Below are positions 1 through 13,832 of a DNA stretch of 64,000 nucleotides, in pieces. This DNA is from Sporosarcina sp. FSL K6-2383 (GTDB taxonomy: Bacteria; Bacillota; Bacilli; Bacillales_A; Planococcaceae). The notes below the pieces were generated by a model. That model did no database searches and was not told the origin of the DNA. It saw only the letters and a program-made list of their open reading frames with translations. The position numbers and the translations under genes were made by a program. Location: the NCBI RefSeq assembly GCF_038618305.1, contig NZ_CP152017.1, forward strand, positions 969,501 to 1,033,500. The letters are read 5' to 3'. How positions within the stretch are numbered: position 1 is the stretch's first letter; every line of letters starts with the position of its first letter.

Positions 1-2
1 AG

Positions 3-53
3 CTTATTGGTGGAGAGCGTGCAATATATATAATAGATGGAGAAGGGGAATGA
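3..53 (+). CDS. 3' end of upstream gene, possibly YwlG/UPF0340 family (partial)
   Basis: The open frame entering from the left edge reads LIGGERA followed by about nine residues and stops at a TGA four bases before the glyA start. A C-terminal GGxRA-type ending and a position directly upstream of glyA fit the UPF0340 (YwlG) family, which precedes glyA in Bacillus. Only 16 codons are visible, so the family assignment is a suggestion from context. The stop lies just after the glyA ribosome binding site, so the two genes are probably translationally coupled. Confidence 0.45.
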   Translation, partial: LIGGERAIYIIDGEGE

Positions 54-57
54 CAAA

Positions 58-1311
58 ATGGATTTGACAAATGTGAAACGTGAAGATGCAGCGGTATATG
101 AAGCAATTATGGCGGAAAAAAACCGTCAAAATGCGAACATCGAACTAATTGCCTCGGAAAACTTTGTAACAGAAGCAGTTATGGAAGCACAGGGATCTTA
201 TTTGACAAACAAATATGCAGAGGGTTATCCAGGCAAACGTTATTACGGTGGCTGTGAGCATGTCGATGTCGTCGAAAACATTGCACGTGATCGTCTGAAA
301 GAAATTTTCGGTGCTGCCTATGCAAATGTTCAGCCGCACTCTGGCGCACAAGCGAATATGGCTGTTTACTTCGCAGTTCTTAAACCAGGTGATACTGTTT
401 TAGGTATGAACCTTTCCCACGGTGGCCATTTGACGCACGGTAGCCCAGTCAACTTCTCAGGCGAATTATATAATTTTGTCGATTATGGTGTTGGCAAAGA
501 AGATGAGCGCATCGATTATGAAGACGTTCGTCAAAAAGCACTTGAGCACAAACCGAAAATGATTGTTGCGGGTGCAAGTGCATACCCACGCGAAATCGAC
601 TTCGCAAAATTCCGTGAAATTGCAGATGAAGTGGGAGCATATCTATTTGTTGATATGGCGCACATCGCAGGACTTGTTGCGGTAGGTGAGCATCCAAACC
701 CAGTGCCATACGCACACTTCGTAACGTCTACAACACATAAAACATTACGTGGACCACGTGGTGGGTTGATTTTAGTCAACGAAGAATTCGCTGAAGAATT
801 TGGCCGTAAGCTCGACAAATCTATCTTCCCGGGCGTTCAAGGTGGACCATTGATGCACGTTATTGCAGCAAAAGCAGTCGCATTCGGCGAAGCGCTAAAA
901 CCTGAATTCAAAACGTATATTCAACAAGTGAAGAAGAATGCCAAAGCATTTGGCGAAGCACTTGTAGCAGAAGGCGTCGATATTGTTTCTGGTGGTACAG
1001 ACAATCACCTCGTTCTCTTGAACCTACGTTCACTTGGCATCACAGGTAAAGTTGCAGAGCATGTACTGGACGAAATCGGTATTACAGTCAATAAAAACAC
1101 AATCCCATTCGACACAGAAAGCCCATTCGTCACATCAGGTATTCGCATTGGTACACCAGCGGTAACAACTAGAGGCTTTAAAGAAGAAGAAATGAAAGAA
1201 ATCGCATCAATTATTGCAAAACTTCTTAAAAACCATGAAGACGAAGACGTGAAAAAAGAAGCGCGTCAACGTGTAACAGCATTGACAGATAAGTTTCCAC
1301 TCTACGCATAA
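58..1311 (+). CDS. glyA: Serine hydroxymethyltransferase
   Basis: Interconverts serine and glycine with transfer of a one-carbon unit to tetrahydrofolate; a cytoplasmic PLP enzyme that supplies glycine and methylene-THF. The 417-residue protein is full length for the family. The signature [13 protein letters not shown] places the PLP-binding lysine near residue 228, and the N-terminal [10 protein letters not shown] motif is present. The ATG at 58 is preferred over the in-frame ATG at 37 because GAAGGGGAA lies about 8 bases before it and the protein then starts where the family does. It follows the tail of a probable ywlG gene and ends before a clear terminator. Confidence 0.97.
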   Translation: MDLTNVKREDAAVYEAIMAEKNRQNANIELIASENFVTEAVMEAQGSYLTNKYAEGYPGKRYYGGCEHVDVVENIARDRLKEIFGAAYANVQPHSGAQANMAVYFAVLKPGDTVLGMNLSHGGHLTHGSPVNFSGELYNFVDYGVGKEDERIDYEDVRQKALEHKPKMIVAGASAYPREIDFAKFREIADEVGAYLFVDMAHIAGLVAVGEHPNPVPYAHFVTSTTHKTLRGPRGGLILVNEEFAEEFGRKLDKSIFPGVQGGPLMHVIAAKAVAFGEALKPEFKTYIQQVKKNAKAFGEALVAEGVDIVSGGTDNHLVLLNLRSLGITGKVAEHVLDEIGITVNKNTIPFDTESPFVTSGIRIGTPAVTTRGFKEEEMKEIASIIAKLLKNHEDEDVKKEARQRVTALTDKFPLYA

Positions 1312-1324
1312 GTAATATAATAGA

Positions 1325-1357
1325 ATAAGCCGCTATCATATGATGGCGGCTTATTTT
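1325..1357 (+). terminator. Rho-independent terminator of glyA
   Basis: Inverted repeat with arms AAGCCGC and GCGGCTT around a partly paired ATC-ATAT-GAT centre, followed by a TTATTTTT tract. It lies 14 bases after the glyA stop. Confidence 0.85.
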
Positions 1358-1421
1358 TCATAGATGTGGATTGTGTAATAATACCTAAGTTGAAAGACTG
1401 AGTCATGAGGGGGGAAAGTCG

Positions 1422-3504
1422 ATGGATAATCTTCAAGCGACTAATAAAGAGAAAAGAATCTTATTGGATTGGCTTCAAAGGTTTGGTAGTCGTTTTCGCT
1501 AATGAGTTTTATATTGAAATGACAGGCTATACTGCTTCAGAGATTATTGGTAGTAATTTGGGTTTTTTGCATGGTGAGGACACGGATATGGTGCAAATTA
1601 GAAAAACTGCTCAAGAAATTATGAATGGACAATCGACCAAGGCAGAAGTACTCAACTATAAAAAGGATGGTACACCCTTTTGGAATGAGCTAGTGATTCA
1701 ACCGATTATCGACGAACGTGGCGATAATTTATATACAATAGCGTTTTACCTAGATACGACGGAGAGGAAAAAGGGTGAAATTTTACTCAAACTTCAAGAG
1801 GGTATTTTTGCAGGTATTAATGAGAGTGAGCAACCGACAAGCCTTATCCAAAAAATCGCGAATGTCATCCAATCCTTCTTTTGGCAAGATGCAGTCTGTT
1901 CGATTTTGTTCAAGGAGAAAGAAGGGAATTGGTATATTGGAGCGGCAGATGATGTGCCGCAGCATTTAATAGATGAGCTACTTGAGGATGCATATATCAA
2001 TGTGTACGTACCAGGGGAGTTGATTGTACGGGAAGGGCAAGAAACGAGTCATCTCAGCGGATTTTATTCCGAATTGTCGATGCCGATAGTGGACAGCGAT
2101 GGGGATGTTAGTGGACTTGTAACGATATTTAGTCAGAAAACGAGGAAGCCGACCGAAGTGCAAATTGGATTTATGGAAAAAGTTATCCCAATTATTCAAA
2201 CGACAAAAATCTTTTATGGCCAGCAGGCTGAGTATTATAGACTTGCCTACACAAACCCGGAAACAGGACTACCAAATCGTCATGCGTTTTTGAGAAAATT
2301 TGAGAAAGATCTGCGGGATGGACGGAATCATTTTGCTGCGATTATTGAGCCGGGTGAATATACCAAAATTGTGGATTTGTATGGAGGGGAAGCAGCTGAT
2401 GAGTTATTCATTCAGCTGAGCCGACGCATTGAGCGAGTGGGGATTGGGGGACCTAACTTTGTTGGACGTTTTGCTAGTTCAGCGCTTGTTTTCACCAATG
2501 AGCCTTTGCCGGGGGACAATGGAGTTTATATTATCGAACTTAATCAGCTCGTTGCTAAACCTTTTATGATTGCGGGTCAGGAAATGTTTATCACTTTGAA
2601 AATAGGGGTTGCACTATTGGAAGAAGGCCTTAGTGGCGAGGGCTTACTACGTCGCGCTGATACGGCATTGTCCGATGCGAAGAAAAAATCAGGGAATGCT
2701 ATTTCCTTTTATAAGGACTTGCAGTATGAAGAAACGAGAAAAGAAATGAAGGTTTTCAATGAGCTATCGAAGGCGTTATTGACCAATGAAATTGAAGTCT
2801 ATCTTCAGCCGCAGGTAGATTTGCAGGACGGTAGCGTCATTTCTTTTGAAGCATTGGCTCGTTGGTTCTCACCTACACTTGGATAAGTGCCACCTTCCTT
2901 ATTCATTCCAGCTGCTGAAAATATCGGTAGAATAATTGACTTAGAAGTTCATATTTTATCGAAAGTAATGGAATGGCTACAACAGCGAAGCCAAGCTGGC
3001 AAAAAAATGTATCAGATTGCCGTCAATATTTCTGCCCAGCATTTCTTTGCGCCGACATTTGTAGAGGATCTGCAAAAGCAGATTGCGACATACGACCTTT
3101 TACCAAATCATATTAAGCTAGAATTGACGGAGAGTATTGGCTTAACAGATGTACTCAAGGCGAAATTGATATTCCTGGAATTGCATGAGGTGGGCTTTGA
3201 ATTATCCGTAGATGATTTTGGTGTTGGATTTTCATCTTTGAGCTATTTACCACAACTCCCTTTAAGCGAATTAAAAATTGACCGTAGTTTTATCAATGCA
3301 ATTGGTGAACCAGCTACACTTGCTGTTGTTGAGACGATTATCCAATTGGCTACCAAATTGAACTTTTCGACGGTCGCAGAGGGAATTGAAGAAGAGTGGC
3401 AAGGGGAAATATTGCGTGCGTTAGGCTGTAAAGTAGGGCAAGGTTTTTACTATTATAAACCAAAGCCTTTGCTTGAAATTGACCGACTACTCAGTGAAAA
3501 GTAA
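1422..3504 (+). pseudogene. Broken LOV/PAS-GAF-GGDEF-EAL cyclic-di-GMP signalling protein
   Basis: Order along the gene: a PAS domain of LOV type (about 1500-1770), GAF (about 1800-2200), GGDEF-like (about 2240-2740), EAL (about 2770-3490). Two lesions are visible. The best start, ATG 1422 behind AGGGGGGAAAG, encodes MDNLQATNKEKRILLDWLQR and stops at 1500-1502, while the PAS reading frame continues in another phase; a small deletion near the PAS start explains this. An in-frame TAA at 2884-2886 then interrupts the EAL domain where relatives read LGxVPPS. The GGDEF motif is replaced by FASSA, so no cyclase activity is expected. The EAL residues (FEAL, ELTES, VDDFG, LKID, AEGIE, GQGF) are all kept, so it was probably a phosphodiesterase. 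The LOV cysteine position (NCRFLQ in LOV proteins) reads NLGFLH. The decay looks recent because the remaining frame is long and clean. Confidence 0.85.
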
Positions 3505-3549
3505 GATGATCAACATGGGGTGTTAGGTGTGCCCGAATCGGCTCATATC

Positions 3550-3558
3550 TGTTATAAT
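3550..3558 (+). promoter_or_regulatory. Probable extended -10 promoter of upp
   Basis: TGTTATAAT is a perfect extended -10 element 33 bases before the upp start. No good -35 is seen at the usual distance, which an extended -10 can tolerate. Confidence 0.55.
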
Positions 3559-3590
3559 GAACAGGACATTTTGAAAAGGGGCGAATATAT

Positions 3591-4220
3591 ATGCCGAAAG
3601 TACATGTTTTTGATCATCCACTAATCCAACACAAACTGACGTACATACGTGATAACAACACAGGAACAAAAGAATTCCGGGAGCTTGTTGATGAAGTGGC
3701 AACACTCATGGCATATGAAATTACACGCGAGCTACCGCTTCAAGAAGTAGAAATCGAAACGCCAGTTTGTATGGCTAAATCGAAAGTGCTTGCAGGAAAG
3801 AAACTGGGCATTGTGCCAATTCTACGTGCTGGCATAGGTATGGTAGACGGTATTTTGAACTTAATTCCAGCAGCAAAAGTGGGTCATATCGGATTGTACC
3901 GCGATCCTGAAACATTGCAGCCAGTCGAATACTATGTGAAGCTGCCTTCTGACGTATCGGTAAGGGATTTTATCCTTGTCGATCCGATGCTTGCGACGGG
4001 CGGATCCGCTATTGCAGCGGTTGATTCATTGAAAAGTCGTGGAGCAATAAACATTAAGTTTATGTGTCTAATTGCGGCACCAGAAGGCGTGAAGGCGTTG
4101 ACGGAAGCGCACCCAGACGTAGACGTTTACATTGCGGCGCTTGATGAAAAACTTGATGAAAAAGGTTACATCGTACCAGGACTTGGCGATGCTGGAGATC
4201 GACTATTCGGTACAAAATGA
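3591..4220 (+). CDS. upp: Uracil phosphoribosyltransferase
   Basis: Salvages uracil: uracil plus PRPP gives UMP and pyrophosphate, in the cytoplasm. The 209-residue product is the standard length. The PRPP loop [12 protein letters not shown] (about residues 127-138) and the C-terminal uracil-binding stretch [14 protein letters not shown] are intact. RBS AAGGGGCGAA precedes the ATG. It lies between the broken c-di-GMP gene and mnaA, with only 19 bases to mnaA, so the two are probably co-transcribed. Confidence 0.97.
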   Translation: MPKVHVFDHPLIQHKLTYIRDNNTGTKEFRELVDEVATLMAYEITRELPLQEVEIETPVCMAKSKVLAGKKLGIVPILRAGIGMVDGILNLIPAAKVGHIGLYRDPETLQPVEYYVKLPSDVSVRDFILVDPMLATGGSAIAAVDSLKSRGAINIKFMCLIAAPEGVKALTEAHPDVDVYIAALDEKLDEKGYIVPGLGDAGDRLFGTK

Positions 4221-4239
4221 TAGGGAAGGCGTGGATATT

Positions 4240-5364
4240 TTGAAAAAGAAATGGAAAGTGATGACGATTTTTGGTACGAGGCCAGAAGCGATCAAAATGG
4301 CTCCGCTTGTACTGGAACTACAAAAGCATTCGGATGATATTGAACCGATTGTGACAGTTACAGCGCAGCATCGTGAAATGCTTGATCAAGTACTGGAAAC
4401 ATTCGGCATCACACCTGATTTTGATTTGAATATCATGAAGGATCGACAAACGCTTGTAGACGTGGCAACGCGCGGATTGGAAGGTCTCGATCGGATTATG
4501 AAAGAAGCACAGCCGGATATCGTGCTCGTTCACGGCGATACATCAACGACTTTCATAGGAAGCCTAGCCGCTTTCTACAATCGTATTGCAGTCGGGCATG
4601 TGGAAGCAGGGCTTCGTACATGGGACAAATATTCTCCATATCCAGAGGAAATGAACCGACAGCTAACAGGCGTTATCGCAGATCTTCATTTTTCACCGAC
4701 AGAAAAGTCGGCACGCAATTTAGTGAATGAAGGAAAACCAGAAAATCGTATTTATATCACAGGCAATACAGCGATTGATGCACTTCAGACAACTGTGCTT
4801 GAGGAATATTCGCATCCTGTTCTTGACAAGATTGGGACTGACAGACTTATTCTGCTCACAGCGCACCGTCGTGAAAACCTCGGTGAACCAATGCGCAATA
4901 TGTTCCGTGCTATTAATCGACTACTTGCGAAATATGATGATATTCAGGTAATTTACCCAGTTCACATGAATCCAGCAGTTCGTGAAGTGGCGGATGAGCT
5001 TCTTGGCAACAATAACCGCGTCCATCTAATCGAGCCGCTTGAAGTTGTTGACTTCCATAACTTTGCTGCACGCTCACATATTATTTTGACTGATTCAGGT
5101 GGTATTCAAGAAGAAGCGCCGTCACTTGGCAAGCCAGTCATCGTCCTGCGTGATACGACTGAACGTCCAGAAGGTATTGAAGCTGGAACACTGAAGCTGG
5201 CAGGAACGGATGAAGAAACAATCTTTACACTGACAGATACGCTCCTTACTGATGAAGCGGAATATTCAAGAATGGCCAAAGCGTCCAATCCTTACGGTGA
5301 TGGACATGCCTCTGAACGAATCGTTGAAGCATTGAAAGAGTATCTAAATTCTATTGAAAAATAA
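4240..5364 (+). CDS. mnaA: UDP-N-acetylglucosamine 2-epimerase (non-hydrolysing)
   Basis: Converts UDP-GlcNAc to UDP-ManNAc, the donor for teichoic acid linkage units and for ManNAcA-containing wall polymers. Signature stretches are TIFGTRPEAIKM at the N terminus, HGDTSTTF, GHVEAGLRT, the TAHRRENLG motif and DSGGIQEEAP. The TTG at 4240 is chosen because GGAAGG lies 10 bases before it and the 374-residue product matches the family; ATG 4261 is the alternative, and a longer frame reaching back into upp is not credible. A WecC-type dehydrogenase that uses its product is encoded at 45.3 kb. Confidence 0.95.
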   Translation: MKKKWKVMTIFGTRPEAIKMAPLVLELQKHSDDIEPIVTVTAQHREMLDQVLETFGITPDFDLNIMKDRQTLVDVATRGLEGLDRIMKEAQPDIVLVHGDTSTTFIGSLAAFYNRIAVGHVEAGLRTWDKYSPYPEEMNRQLTGVIADLHFSPTEKSARNLVNEGKPENRIYITGNTAIDALQTTVLEEYSHPVLDKIGTDRLILLTAHRRENLGEPMRNMFRAINRLLAKYDDIQVIYPVHMNPAVREVADELLGNNNRVHLIEPLEVVDFHNFAARSHIILTDSGGIQEEAPSLGKPVIVLRDTTERPEGIEAGTLKLAGTDEETIFTLTDTLLTDEAEYSRMAKASNPYGDGHASERIVEALKEYLNSIEK

Positions 5365-5372
5365 ACAAAAAA

Positions 5373-5400
5373 ACGACCGAGCAACTCGGTCGTTTTTTTT
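5373..5400 (+). terminator. Rho-independent terminator of mnaA
   Basis: Perfect 9-bp stem ACGACCGAG / CTCGGTCGT with a CAA loop and eight T residues, directly after the mnaA stop. Confidence 0.95.
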
Positions 5401-5418
5401 TGCTATAGAAATTTAGAA

Positions 5419-5559
5419 GGCGAGTTCTCCCCTAGGGGTAGCCGAGTTTTATCGGAAGGTATCCCAGTTCTGCAAATCGGTAACTGGTTTTGCAAAATAG
5501 GTAGTCCAGTTCTCCCGAGGTAGCCGAGTTTCCTCAATAGGTAGCCCAGTTCCCAAAAG
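5419..5559 (+). repeat. Degenerate family-A tandem array (GTAGYCSAGTT subunits)
   Basis: About seven subunits of 19-21 bp, each beginning GTAGCC, GTAGTC or a relative and continuing with the core GAGTT or CAGTT. Subunit starts near 5438, 5459, 5480, 5501, 5520 and 5541 are spaced 21, 21, 21, 19 and 21 bp, so positions four subunits apart differ by exactly 82 bp, as in the larger arrays at 23.3 and 31.7 kb. It sits between the mnaA terminator and the atp promoter and looks like an old, decayed copy. Confidence 0.75.
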
Positions 5560-5699
5560 TAACGACAACTAGCAGTCTTAGGGGAATCCCTTATTTATCC
5601 TGAATCCGAAAATTGCTTCCGAATATATTACGTTTGCATTGCAAATTTGTCGAATGTTTGACAAAACGAACACTTTGTGAAGAATTTCACGGGAATCAA

Positions 5700-5728
5700 T
5701 TGACATCAATTTTCGCCTATTGTATGCT
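5700..5728 (+). promoter_or_regulatory. Sigma-A promoter of the atp operon
   Basis: TTGACA (5700-5705), a 17-bp spacer and TATGCT (5723-5728) make a near-consensus promoter. It is the only strong promoter seen between mnaA and atpI. The predicted leader is about 345 nt before atpI and includes the atpZ-like remnant. Confidence 0.75.
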
Positions 5729-5751
5729 TACAAAGGATAAGAATGATAGGG

Positions 5752-5771
5752 GTTTCATATATAATTGAAAC
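5752..5771. promoter_or_regulatory. Short inverted repeat just downstream of the atp promoter
   Basis: GTTTCATATATAATTGAAAC has 6-bp perfect arms (GTTTCA / TGAAAC) about 17-36 bases after the predicted transcription start. It could be an operator or a chance AT-rich palindrome. The string ATATAATTGAAAC recurs near 47.62 kb, upstream of the S-layer promoters. Confidence 0.25.
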
Positions 5772-5868
5772 GACATTACATCTAACAGTGTTAAGATATC
5801 TCTATCATCCTATCTGATTATGTTGAAAATGTAGGGATGCTCCTAGTTGTCAATCATAGACACGTTAG

Positions 5869-6074
5869 GCTCATCGTATTATTTGCCAAATTACCTACTG
5901 TTCGACGCTACTCGCGCAACTTATTGGTTTTATCTTTTTCAAAGTTTTGCCTGTATTTGGCTAAACTATGAAACAAGAGCCACCCTCGCTTTTCCGTGTG
6001 TTTGGCTTGTGACTACATATAAACAAGTAGCCACAATGCACCGTACAATCCTAAAATACGAGTCAGGAGAATAA
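5869..6074 (+). pseudogene. Probable frameshifted AtpZ-like small membrane protein upstream of atpI
   Basis: Two overlapping frames together resemble an AtpZ/AtpQ-type hairpin membrane protein. One frame reads LLAQLIGFIFFKVLPVFG and stops near 5964; the other continues as WLNY, then a hydrophobic stretch ending TILKYESGE, and stops at 6074, six bases before atpI. In AtpZ proteins a (A/S)QL(I/V)G helix is followed by a WLD turn and a second helix ending in a charged tail. A one-base shift near 5960 would join them. The second frame is also open from a TTG at 5847, but its N-terminal part looks unlike any membrane protein I recognise. It could be a decayed gene, a sequencing error, or coincidence in leader RNA. 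Confidence 0.4.
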
Positions 6075-6080
6075 CCTACC

Positions 6081-6452
6081 ATGCAAACCTTGCAAGAAAT
6101 TTATAAAAAGCAAAAGAAGGCTCTCTTTTTTTGTCTAGCATTGTTCGTTTTAGGTTGGGGATTTACTGATTTCAAGACAGTTTTTGCAGGTTTAATACTC
6201 GGCTCACTGTTTGGATTGTATAATTTTTGGATTCTTCTTCGAAAAATGGAGAAGACTGAACAGAAGTTTGCGGAAGGTAAGCATAGTTTATCGCTTGGAA
6301 CTGTGTTGCGTTTTGCATCTGGTGTTGCTGCGGCTGCAATTGCGACCGCGATGCCAGAACATTTCGACCTGATCAGTACAGTTATCGGTTTTGCGATACC
6401 TTACGTTCTCCTACTAGTGGAGAGGATCATATACCATGTAAGGCATCAATAA
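6081..6452 (+). CDS. atpI: ATP synthase subunit I
   Basis: Small membrane protein of about 123 residues with four hydrophobic segments (roughly residues 15-32, 37-55, 72-90, 97-115). AtpI assists c-ring assembly and stability of the Fo sector and is the usual first gene of atp operons in this group. It is followed 73 bases later by atpB. The RBS TCAGGAGAAT precedes the ATG and overlaps the end of the possible atpZ remnant. Confidence 0.9.
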   Translation: MQTLQEIYKKQKKALFFCLALFVLGWGFTDFKTVFAGLILGSLFGLYNFWILLRKMEKTEQKFAEGKHSLSLGTVLRFASGVAAAAIATAMPEHFDLISTVIGFAIPYVLLLVERIIYHVRHQ

Positions 6453-6519
6453 AGCTTTCTCACGAATGTGAAGCGATACGAAAAAATTCGACTTAATTCT
6501 GGATGCAAGAGGGAGGTGA

Positions 6520-7251
<732 letters not shown>

Positions 7252-7303
7252 GCATATAATGCCCGGATAACCGGGCGACAAAACAAAAAACAGGAATTCT
7301 TAG

Positions 7304-7540
<237 letters not shown>

Positions 7541-7671
7541 GTAATACGCTACAAAGTAACGATATCTAATGGCGAAGAACATACTATGTAGTCCTTCGCC
7601 ATTCCTTTATGTAAATGAATGAAATATCCATATTTTAAAAGACAAAAGCTCTTGAAGGGAGTGAAACAATC

Positions 7672-8232
7672 GTGTTTTTGGATACCTTCTCCTTATTGGC
7701 AGCAGATAGTGGAGCTGCTAGTGGATTGGCAAAATTAAATAACCCAGATGGTCTTAACCTCGGCGATATTATCGTTACAGTGGCGTTCTTCACGATACTC
7801 ATGTTACTTCTTAAAAAGTTCGCATGGGGACCACTAATGGGCATCATGGATCAACGGGCTCAATTGATTTCAAATGAAATCGATGCAGCTGAAAAAAGTC
7901 GTTTGGAATCACAAAAACTTCTTGAAGAACAACGCGAGTTGCTAAAAGAAGCACGTGAAAATGCTCAATCGATTGTTGAAAATGCTCGTAAGCAAGGTGA
8001 AACACAGCGTGATGAACTAATCGTCACTGCGCGTGCAGAAGCAAACCGCATGAAAGAAGCAGCAGTGCTTGAGATTGCGACAGAAAAGGACAAAGCTGTT
8101 GCAGCAGTCCGCGAAGAATTCGTATCACTTTCCATCCTTGCAGCGTCTAAAGTTCTTGGGAAAGAAATTTCTGAAGACGATAACCGCGCATTGATTGAAG
8201 AGACGATTGCGAAGGCAGGCGAGGGTCGATGA
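7672..8232 (+). CDS. atpF: ATP synthase Fo subunit b
   Basis: Peripheral stalk subunit: one N-terminal membrane helix (about residues 27-46) followed by a long charged coiled coil that binds subunit delta and F1. Length is 186 residues. The start is GTG at 7672 behind GAAGGGAGTG. About 25 residues precede the membrane helix, a slightly long N-terminal leader. It overlaps atpH by 4 bases (ATGA), giving translational coupling. Confidence 0.95.
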   Translation: MFLDTFSLLAADSGAASGLAKLNNPDGLNLGDIIVTVAFFTILMLLLKKFAWGPLMGIMDQRAQLISNEIDAAEKSRLESQKLLEEQRELLKEARENAQSIVENARKQGETQRDELIVTARAEANRMKEAAVLEIATEKDKAVAAVREEFVSLSILAASKVLGKEISEDDNRALIEETIAKAGEGR

Positions 8233-8768
8233 GCCAATCGATTGCAGCAAAACGCTACGCACTCGCCTTATTCGAACTTGCACAACAAAATGGGCAACTC
8301 ACTTCAATTCAAGAAGAACTTCAAGAATTGAAAAAGGTTTTCCAAGACAATAAAGGACTTGGGCAATTGCTTGAGTCTCCGAAATTACCATTGGCAAAAA
8401 AGAAAGAATTGCTTACAGACTTATTCAAGGGAGCAAATCAGCTCATTTTGAATACGTTGTACGTCCTGCTTGACGGGAAACGCATGAACGAAGTGATTCA
8501 CTTTGTCGATGAGTTTAACACATTTGCAAATGATTCCGCGGGTGTCGCTGAAGCTACAGTGTATTCTACACTGCCACTTACAGATGAAATCAGCCAATCC
8601 ATTTCAAGTGCGTTCGCACAAAAAGTTGGTAAACAGTCCTTGAAAATTGATAACATCATCGATCCAGCGCTAATTGGTGGCGTACGTCTCCAAATTGGCA
8701 ATCAGATTTACGACAGCAGCGTAAGCGCGAAGCTTGAACGTCTGAAACGGGATCTTATCGGATCATAA
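8229..8768 (+). CDS. atpH: ATP synthase F1 subunit delta
   Basis: Connects the top of the F1 hexamer to the b-subunit stalk. The 179-residue protein shows the N-terminal helical domain beginning IAAKRYALALFELA and the C-terminal motif IDPALIGGVRLQIGNQIYD typical of delta/OSCP. It starts inside the atpF stop codon (ATGA overlap) and is followed after 25 bases by atpA. Confidence 0.96.
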   Translation: MSQSIAAKRYALALFELAQQNGQLTSIQEELQELKKVFQDNKGLGQLLESPKLPLAKKKELLTDLFKGANQLILNTLYVLLDGKRMNEVIHFVDEFNTFANDSAGVAEATVYSTLPLTDEISQSISSAFAQKVGKQSLKIDNIIDPALIGGVRLQIGNQIYDSSVSAKLERLKRDLIGS

Positions 8769-8781
8769 AACTGAAATTTGA

Positions 8782-10302
<1,521 letters not shown>

Positions 10303-10359
10303 GTAAGGAAACGGTTTTGACAACAACGCCAAAACGATTCTTGATCTAAAAAACGATAA

Positions 10360-11232
<873 letters not shown>

Positions 11233-11267
11233 TATATAATTTGAATTTTTGATTCCCACACTATTTA

Positions 11268-11396
11268 GCTGATTGGAGTGGAGGGCGGCGACTCCAGCGG
11301 GAACAGCGCGAGCTGAAGACCCTGGACTGAGCGTAGCGAGGGAAGCGGCTGAAGCCGTGCCCGCGGAAAGCGTCCGCCCGGAACGGAAATCAGCGA
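11268..11396. repeat. Bacillaceae-type interspersed GC-rich repeat inside the atp operon
   Basis: A roughly 130-bp GC-rich block between atpG and atpD with imperfect terminal inverted repeats (GCTGATTGGAGTGGAGGGCGG at the left and its approximate complement CCGCCCGGAACGGAAATCAGC at the right) and the internal phrases GGCGACTCCAGCGGGA and CCCGCGGAAAGCG. Blocks of this wording are common in intergenic regions of Bacillus and relatives. Its base composition is far from that of the flanking genes. No promoter or U-tract is evident, so read-through into atpD is expected, possibly with an effect on RNA stability. Confidence 0.75.
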
Positions 11397-11436
11397 TTGA
11401 TTGGATTCTTTAGTTCAGTATATACAGCTGAATTAG

Positions 11437-13004
<1,568 letters not shown>

Positions 13005-13031
13005 GAATTAAGCGACCAGGAGGGGAAACAA

Positions 13032-13439
13032 ATGAAGACAATTAAAGTCAATATCGTCACTCCCGACGGCCCTGTTTGTGAAACTGAAGCGAATGTAGTC
13101 ATCGCAGTTACTGAAGCAGGCGAAATCGGGATCCTTCCCGGCCACATTGCGATGGTTGCACCACTTCAAATTGGTGCACTTCGTCTGAAGAAGGATGACG
13201 CGACAGAACATATAGCGGTACATGGTGGTTTCCTTGAAGTCCGTCCGGATGTTGTTACTGTCTTGGCACAAAGTGCAGAAATGGCTTCATCTATCGATAT
13301 CGCTCGTGCACAAGCTGCAGCGAAACGTGCGGAAGATGCATTGAGCGCTGAAAAAGATGAAAGTAATTACAAATTGGCGGAACTTGAACTAAAACGTGCC
13401 ATCACTCGTATCAATGTATACGAAACAAGAAAAAAATGA
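13032..13439 (+). CDS. atpC: ATP synthase F1 subunit epsilon
   Basis: Rotor subunit that couples gamma to the c-ring and can inhibit ATP hydrolysis. The 135-residue protein has the N-terminal beta-sandwich ([26 protein letters not shown]) and a C-terminal two-helix region rich in Ala, Glu and Lys. RBS CAGGAGGGGAAA precedes the ATG. Last gene of the ATP synthase operon. Confidence 0.96.
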   Translation: MKTIKVNIVTPDGPVCETEANVVIAVTEAGEIGILPGHIAMVAPLQIGALRLKKDDATEHIAVHGGFLEVRPDVVTVLAQSAEMASSIDIARAQAAAKRAEDALSAEKDESNYKLAELELKRAITRINVYETRKK

Positions 13440-13512
13440 GTTGTTGATGATGGCGGGCAGAGGAATAAGTTTCTTCTGTCCGCCTTTTATCGCGTTTACA
13501 GGAGGCTGAAGT

Positions 13513-13749
13513 ATGACCGGTATGTTAGCATTTCAACCTTTGCTCGCAATTGTGTCACATATTTTTTTCATCGGTATTTCCTTTTTTGCACTACAGGCGA
13601 TTATGCCGGAAAAAATAATTAAAAAGAATCACGTGATGCAAGCGCAGCTTTTGTTTATTTTACTTAGCGTAGCAATCGGTTCGTCCGTATCAAATTTCTT
13701 TTTGGAGATATCCTATTGGTCAGGAAGGCTCCCATTTATGTTTGAGTAA
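13513..13749 (+). CDS. ywzB: DUF1146 family small membrane protein
   Basis: Seventy-eight residues with two hydrophobic helices (about 8-28 and 47-63). Sequence pattern and position, just after atpC and upstream of murA, match the YwzB/DUF1146 family of Bacillus. Function unknown. RBS ACAGGAGG precedes the ATG. In B. subtilis ywmA and ywmB follow before murA; neither is present here. Confidence 0.85.
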   Translation: MTGMLAFQPLLAIVSHIFFIGISFFALQAIMPEKIIKKNHVMQAQLLFILLSVAIGSSVSNFFLEISYWSGRLPFMFE

Positions 13750-13832
13750 TTTTTTAATTTCACCTGAATAATTATGCTTTTTGAACGACAATGCAAAATA
13801 ATCCATGTTATCGCCGCGTATATGACAGCTTT

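Noticed and set aside
5847..5960. TTG-started 75-codon frame taken as one intact gene before atpI
   Set aside because: The N-terminal half has no binding site and no membrane-protein pattern; the AtpZ-like signal needs a frame change, so a remnant is the better description.
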